A stretch of 8,498 nucleotides of DNA from an uncultured Collinsella sp. (GTDB lineage: Bacteria; Actinomycetota; Coriobacteriia; Coriobacteriales; Coriobacteriaceae), in contig CALKBB010000232.1 in NCBI GenBank assembly GCA_937989795.1, positions 1-8,498 on the forward strand, written 5' to 3'. Positions 5,669-8,498 of this stretch are shown here, piece after piece. The translations under genes and the position numbers were made by a program. The notes beneath the pieces were generated by a model that searched no databases, was not told the origin of the DNA, and saw nothing but the letters and a program-made list of their open reading frames with translations. The number at the start of each line of letters is the position of its first letter. Within the stretch, counting starts at the first letter, position 1.

Positions 5669-6415
5669 ATGAGGGCTATCCAGCGCATTAACCACAACGC
5701 TGCCATCTGCGAAGATGGTGCGGGGCGCCAGCTTATCGCGTTGGGTCGTGGTATCGGTTTTGGCGACATGCCGCACGAGGTCGATCTTGACGTTATTACG
5801 CGTACCTTTTACGGCATCGATCCAAAGTATCTGGCGTTCATCGACGAGGTCGACCCCGAGGTGCTTGAGTTTTCTGCTCAGCTGGCAGATATTGCGACCG
5901 GACAGCTTTCGTACGAATTGAGTCCTAACCTTCCCATTACATTGGCAGACCATATTCAGTTTGCCATTAAGCGTGCCCGCGAACACATGGTGGTGTCGTT
6001 GCCGCTTGAGCGCGATCTTGAGCAGCTGCATCCCATCGAATACCGCTTGGGCGAGCTGGCTGTTCGCGGTATCCAGAAGAGCTTTCATGTGCGCATGCCC
6101 CGAAGCGAGGCCGCAGGCATTGCCATGTCGATTGTTAACGCGTCGGTTAAGCCGAGCGAGCGGCGTGTGCTTGCCGAGCAGCACGAGGAGCGACTGCTCG
6201 ATATGACGGTCGTGATTATTCAAGAAGAGTTGGGTGTGACGGTCGATCGCTCGTCGTTCGCCTTTACTCGCTTTGCCACTCATGTGCGCTATCTGCTCGA
6301 CCGCGTGGCAAAGAAGGAGCCGATCGATACCGAAAACTCTGGTCTCTACGGCGTGCTCGTGGAGCAATATCCGGCGGCATCGCGTTGCGCTCATCGTGTC
6401 GATGATCTGATTTAA
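5669..6415 (+). CDS. licT: LicT/BglG-family transcriptional antiterminator, truncated by an in-frame TAA
   Basis: The 248-aa product binds nascent RNA to prevent termination before sugar-uptake genes, and is normally switched by PTS phosphorylation. Residues 1-58 are the CAT RNA-binding domain (MRAIQRINHNAAI, GRGIGFG). PRD1 spans about 65-170 and PRD2 about 171 onward. Of the four regulatory histidines of LicT, His95 (TLADHI) and His205 (FATHVRYL) are present. The PRD1 second one (IALHIVNA in LicT) is Ser154 in IAMSIVNAS. The PRD2 second one lies beyond the stop. TAA at 6413-6415 interrupts a frame that continues sensibly for 29 codons to a TAG at 6503; with them the protein would be 278 residues, the family's normal length. 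The start has AGGAACGG upstream. It lies directly before the RAT-controlled PTS gene. The mutation may inactivate it, alter its response, or be a read error. Confidence 0.9.
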   Translation: MRAIQRINHNAAICEDGAGRQLIALGRGIGFGDMPHEVDLDVITRTFYGIDPKYLAFIDEVDPEVLEFSAQLADIATGQLSYELSPNLPITLADHIQFAIKRAREHMVVSLPLERDLEQLHPIEYRLGELAVRGIQKSFHVRMPRSEAAGIAMSIVNASVKPSERRVLAEQHEERLLDMTVVIIQEELGVTVDRSSFAFTRFATHVRYLLDRVAKKEPIDTENSGLYGVLVEQYPAASRCAHRVDDLI

Positions 6416-6505
6416 GAGACCTTTGGCGAGCCATTGGCCCAAGAGGAGCTCGTCTATCTGATCATGCATGTGAATCGCGTGGCTTCTGTCCACTCGGATA
6501 AATAG
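6416..6505 (+). pseudogene. Severed C-terminal tail of the LicT-like antiterminator
   Basis: In the same frame as the antiterminator, the 29 codons after the TAA encode the expected end of PRD2, including EELVYLIMHVNRV, which matches the LicT segment DELLYLTIHIERV with its phosphorylatable histidine (His267 here, His269 in LicT). It has no start codon with a ribosome binding site of its own; ATG at 6464 is internal. The stop position aligns with a glutamate in LicT, so one G-to-T change of GAA would explain it. Confidence 0.85.
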
Positions 6506-6535
6506 GCTCTCTGGTATTTCCTTTCCGTCATGGCG

Positions 6536-6570
6536 ACCGTTCGCGGGTCGTTTGCTACCGTTCGTCGGTA
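6536..6570 (+). promoter_or_regulatory. Tandem ACCGTTCG elements upstream of the PTS promoter
   Basis: ACCGTTCG occurs at 6536-6543 and 6557-6564, exactly 21 bp (two helical turns) apart, and the likeness extends to ACCG-TTCG-YSGGT. Each copy is also an inverted repeat: CGACC-N7-GGTCG at 6534-6550 and TACCG-N5-CGGTA at 6556-6570. The second ends about 43 bp before the predicted transcription start, the usual place for an activator at a promoter that lacks a -35 box. Confidence 0.45.
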
Positions 6571-6600
6571 ATCTGAGCCGCAACGAACGCATCTGCCGCA

Positions 6601-6606
6601 TATACT
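6601..6606 (+). promoter_or_regulatory. Probable -10 element of the PTS transcript
   Basis: TATACT (5 of 6) would start transcription near 6613, five nt before the RAT hairpin, the arrangement expected for a LicT-controlled leader. No -35 consensus is visible around 6578-6583 (CCGCAA), suggesting activator dependence. Transcription may also enter from the antiterminator gene. Confidence 0.45.
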
Positions 6607-6617
6607 CGCCATGTGTT

Positions 6618-6654
6618 GGGTGTTACTCACGGCGCAGCTCCGAGAGGCACTACC
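6618..6654 (+). promoter_or_regulatory. Ribonucleic antiterminator (RAT) hairpin, LicT/BglG binding site
   Basis: The RNA folds as GG-GUG-UUA-CUC-A-CGG, a 7-nt loop, then CCG-A-GAG-G-CAC-UA-CC. Pairs are GG/CC, GUG/CAC, CUC/GAG and CGG/CCG. The asymmetric UUA/G internal loop between two 3-bp helices, and the GUUACU and GGCA words, are the same architecture as the known sites (UUG-UUA-CUG ... CAG-G-CAA-AACC). The apical part is longer than in the B. subtilis and E. coli sites. The 3' half overlaps the terminator stem beginning at 6637, so the two folds exclude each other. Confidence 0.8.
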
Positions 6655-6707
6655 GATTCTGCCGAGGCCATTACTGGGTCTCTGTCGGTTGTGCGCGGGG
6701 CTTTTTT
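6637..6707 (+). terminator. Conditional terminator in the PTS leader
   Basis: The 5' arm GCUCCG (6637-6642), CAC (6648-6650) and ACCGA (6652-6656) pairs with UCGGU (6685-6689), GUG (6691-6693) and CGGGGC (6696-6701), followed directly by six T at 6702-6707. An inner hairpin GAGGCC/GGTCTC (6664-6669 with 6677-6682) caps it. The 5' arm contains the 3' half of the RAT, so binding of the antiterminator to the RAT would prevent this stem and let transcription reach the PTS gene. Confidence 0.85.
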
Positions 6708-6846
6708 CATGTCGATCCACCCGGGAATCACATGCAATGAAATCTCTTGCCAACGGATATCGCGCGCTGCGCAGGCGCGAGCGGAATCGTGCGTCTTGGT
6801 GCCGTGAAGCCCCACGGGCCTTTAGTTGGAAGAGAAGGGATTCGAC

Positions 6847-8295
6847 ATGGCTGTCGATAACAAGAAGATTGCCAAGGATGTGCTTGCTGCCGTCGGCGGC
6901 GCCTCCAATGTGACGAACGCGACGCACTGCATGACCCGCTTGCGTCTGAACATCAAGGATCAGTCCGTTCCCAATGACGATGAAGTAAAGAAGATCAAGG
7001 GTGTACTGGGTGCACAGTGGTCTGGCGGCCAGTATCAGGTCATCATCGGTCAGAACGTACCGAAGGTCTATGACGCCGCCATTGCGCTGGGCGTTAAGGG
7101 CGAAGGCTCCATTGACGAGAACCTCGATGGCGGCGCCAAGGAGCCGCTGACGCTCAAGACCGCGGGCAACAAGATCCTCAACTACCTGTCCAAGACCATG
7201 GTCATGACGATCCCCATTATCATGGGCGCCGCCATGTTCCGTACCATTGCCGTACTTTGCGGTGACGGCATGCTCGGTATCTGGCCTGCCGATTCTGACA
7301 TTTACAACTTCTTCTACAACTGGATTTACAACGCCGGCTATTATTTCCTTCCTGTTTATTTGGGTTGGGCTGCCGCAAAGCAGCTCGGCTGCAGCCAGCC
7401 GCTCGGTATGATGCTCGGCGGCGTGCTCATTGCCCCCGAGTTCATGACGCTGGTCAACGCCGCCGCGGATTCGGGTGCTACGACCACGATGGTTTACGGT
7501 GTGCTCCCGGCTCAGTTGAATAACTATTCTGCGACCGTGCTTCCCATGGTGTTATCTATGCCGGTGCTGATGGTCGTCGAAAAGTTCATGAAGAAGATCG
7601 TTCCCGACATGCTCTCTACGGTGTTTGTGCCCGTCTGCACCATGGCTGTGATGATCCCCGTTTCTCTGTGCGCTCTGGCTCCGATTGGCTCCATTCTGGG
7701 TAACCTGGTCGGCAACTTTATGTTCGGCCTTGGTAACGCCGGCGGCATCGTCACGATCCTCTCCCTCGTTGCCATTGCCGCGCTTTGGGAGTTCCTGGTT
7801 ATGACCGGTATGCATCAGGTTTTGCTTGCCCTTGGCATTGTGCAGCTGCTCACCTCGGGTTCTGACTCCTGCGTTATGGTCGCGGGCGGTATCGCTTCGT
7901 TCGCTACGTGGGGTATGGCCTTCGGCGCCTTCCTGCGCCTTAAGGAAACCGACGAAAAGGGCGCCATGCTTGGTTTCTCGCTCTCTGGCATTGTCGGTGG
8001 CGTGACGGAGCCCGCGTTGTATGGCTGCGGCTTTAAGTACACTCGCTGCCTGGGCGCCATGGTTGCCGGCGGTGCTATCGGCGGTCTGATTGCAGCCCTC
8101 ACCAATGTGACGACGTATGTTTTGGGCGCGACCAATATTCTGAGCGTCACTGGATTTGTTGCCGGTGGAACTGTTAATCTCGTTTGGGGATGCGTTGCAT
8201 CGGGCGCTGCGTTTGTTTCCGCAGCCGTCATCGCTTACCTCTTTGGCTTTACCAAGGAGCAGCTCCATGAGGACGCTGCTGCCGCCAAGGCCTAA
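6847..8295 (+). CDS. PTS sugar transporter, EIIBC component (glucose superfamily; sucrose/beta-glucoside-like)
   Basis: This 482-aa inner-membrane permease would import a sugar while phosphorylating it. Residues 5-85 are the cytoplasmic EIIB domain with NATHCMTRLRL; Cys28 is the phosphorylated residue. From about 105 to 468 lies the EIIC domain with about ten hydrophobic segments, His323 in MTGMHQVL, and GVTEPALYG at 385-393, the substrate-site motif of the family. There is no fused EIIA domain: the protein ends about 15 residues after the last helix. It therefore must take phosphate from a separate EIIA, as sucrose, trehalose and N-acetylmuramate permeases do. The start at 6847 has AAGGGA 6 nt upstream; the TTG at 6826 lies before that site. 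A GC-rich inverted repeat (TCGCGC/GCGCGA, 6760-6780) lies in the leader after the conditional terminator. Expression is controlled by the RAT switch. Sugar unknown. Confidence 0.93.
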   Translation: MAVDNKKIAKDVLAAVGGASNVTNATHCMTRLRLNIKDQSVPNDDEVKKIKGVLGAQWSGGQYQVIIGQNVPKVYDAAIALGVKGEGSIDENLDGGAKEPLTLKTAGNKILNYLSKTMVMTIPIIMGAAMFRTIAVLCGDGMLGIWPADSDIYNFFYNWIYNAGYYFLPVYLGWAAAKQLGCSQPLGMMLGGVLIAPEFMTLVNAAADSGATTTMVYGVLPAQLNNYSATVLPMVLSMPVLMVVEKFMKKIVPDMLSTVFVPVCTMAVMIPVSLCALAPIGSILGNLVGNFMFGLGNAGGIVTILSLVAIAALWEFLVMTGMHQVLLALGIVQLLTSGSDSCVMVAGGIASFATWGMAFGAFLRLKETDEKGAMLGFSLSGIVGGVTEPALYGCGFKYTRCLGAMVAGGAIGGLIAALTNVTTYVLGATNILSVTGFVAGGTVNLVWGCVASGAAFVSAAVIAYLFGFTKEQLHEDAAAAKA

Positions 8296-8322
8296 AGCAT
8301 CCGTTTGGTAGGACAATTATCT

Positions 8323-8354
8323 GGGGCACTTGGCTACGCTTCAAGTGCCCCTTT
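8323..8354 (+). terminator. Terminator or attenuator between PTS and deacetylase genes
   Basis: A perfect 10-bp stem GGGGCACTTG/CAAGTGCCCC with a 9-nt loop is followed by TTT and then CC. The short T-run suggests partial termination, which would lower expression of the downstream gene relative to the permease. It starts 27 nt after the permease stop. Confidence 0.7.
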
Positions 8355-8372
8355 CCGTAGATGGGAGTCAAT

Positions 8373-8498
8373 ATGAAGCAATTGCTCATTCGTGCCGACG
8401 ATATCGGTTATTCGTATGCTGTTGACCTGGGGATTGCCCGAAGCGTCAACGAGGGCCTGGTGCGCTCGGCGGGCCTTATGCCTAATATGCCCGAGGCC
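8373..8498 (+). CDS. chbG: ChbG/YdjC-family carbohydrate deacetylase, N-terminal part (3'-truncated by window edge)
   Basis: The first 42 residues are visible. MKQLLIRADDIGYS carries the Asp-Asp metal motif at the start of the YdjC fold (usually NADDFGLS or RADDxGYS), and is followed by the expected helix (GIARSVNEGLV) and strand (RSAGLMPNMP). E. coli ChbG of this family removes an acetyl group from chitobiose and chitobiose-6-phosphate, and needs a divalent metal. GGGAG lies 5 nt before the ATG. Its place 78 nt after the PTS permease suggests it acts on the imported phosphosugar, so that sugar may be N-acetylated; this is inference. A hairpin lies between the two genes. Confidence 0.85.
   Translation, partial: MKQLLIRADDIGYSYAVDLGIARSVNEGLVRSAGLMPNMPEA

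Noticed and set aside
6400..6505. Frameshift as the cause of the short antiterminator
   Set aside because: The homologous tail is in the same frame as the main part, so a nonsense codon, not an insertion or deletion, separates them.
5441..6601. Long minus-strand open frame of 386 codons
   Set aside because: Antisense shadow of the phosphoesterase and antiterminator genes; the product matches no family I know and the plus strand is clearly coding.
7552..8316. Minus-strand open frames opposite the PTS permease
   Set aside because: Shadow frames caused by high GC; no ribosome binding site or recognisable motif.
1..8498. CRISPR array, insertion sequence, prophage, or defence island
   Set aside because: No regularly spaced repeats, no transposase or integrase, and no terminal repeats were seen; the genes look like ordinary chromosomal metabolism and sugar uptake.

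Overview
The window reads as a chromosomal segment of a GC-rich, anaerobic gut Actinobacterium. It has compact genes, strong GGAGG-type ribosome binding sites, a reverse-domain rubrerythrin and PTS sugar uptake under LicT-type antitermination. My best guess is class Coriobacteriia, close to Collinsella. That is inferred from protein style and codon use, not from a database match. I see no mobile element, CRISPR array, tRNA or rRNA.

Left part (1-1586): the C-terminal aminotransferase-like half of a MocR/PdxR regulator runs in from the left edge and converges on a minus-strand rubrerythrin gene. A hairpin plus T-tract between them terminates the rubrerythrin transcript. The rubrerythrin is divergent from the next operon, and the shared intergenic region holds a good minus-strand promoter, a 5'-UTR hairpin and two related inverted repeats that look like operators.

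Middle-left (1587-4458): a two-gene operon encodes an iron-type alcohol dehydrogenase and, 8 nt later, a class-3 aldehyde dehydrogenase. Together they would interconvert alcohol, aldehyde and acid. It is followed by a hairpin and about 200 nt of non-coding sequence with a bulged 15-bp hairpin, a candidate structured RNA.

Middle-right (4459-5595): a compact cluster of a stand-alone HIRAN-domain protein, a 59-residue acidic/basic mini-protein and a small calcineurin-like metallophosphoesterase. Its joint role is unknown.

Right part (5596-8498): a sugar-uptake locus. A LicT/BglG-family antiterminator is followed by a complete RNA switch: promoter, a ribonucleic antiterminator (RAT) hairpin with the UUA/G internal loop typical of this family, and an overlapping intrinsic terminator with six T. 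The switch controls a PTS EIIBC permease, which is followed by a terminator and the start of a ChbG/YdjC-type sugar deacetylase.

The most notable observation is that the antiterminator gene has an in-frame TAA 30 codons before its natural end. The lost tail contains the last phosphorylatable PRD2 histidine, while the RNA switch it should operate looks intact. The PRD1 second histidine is also replaced by serine.
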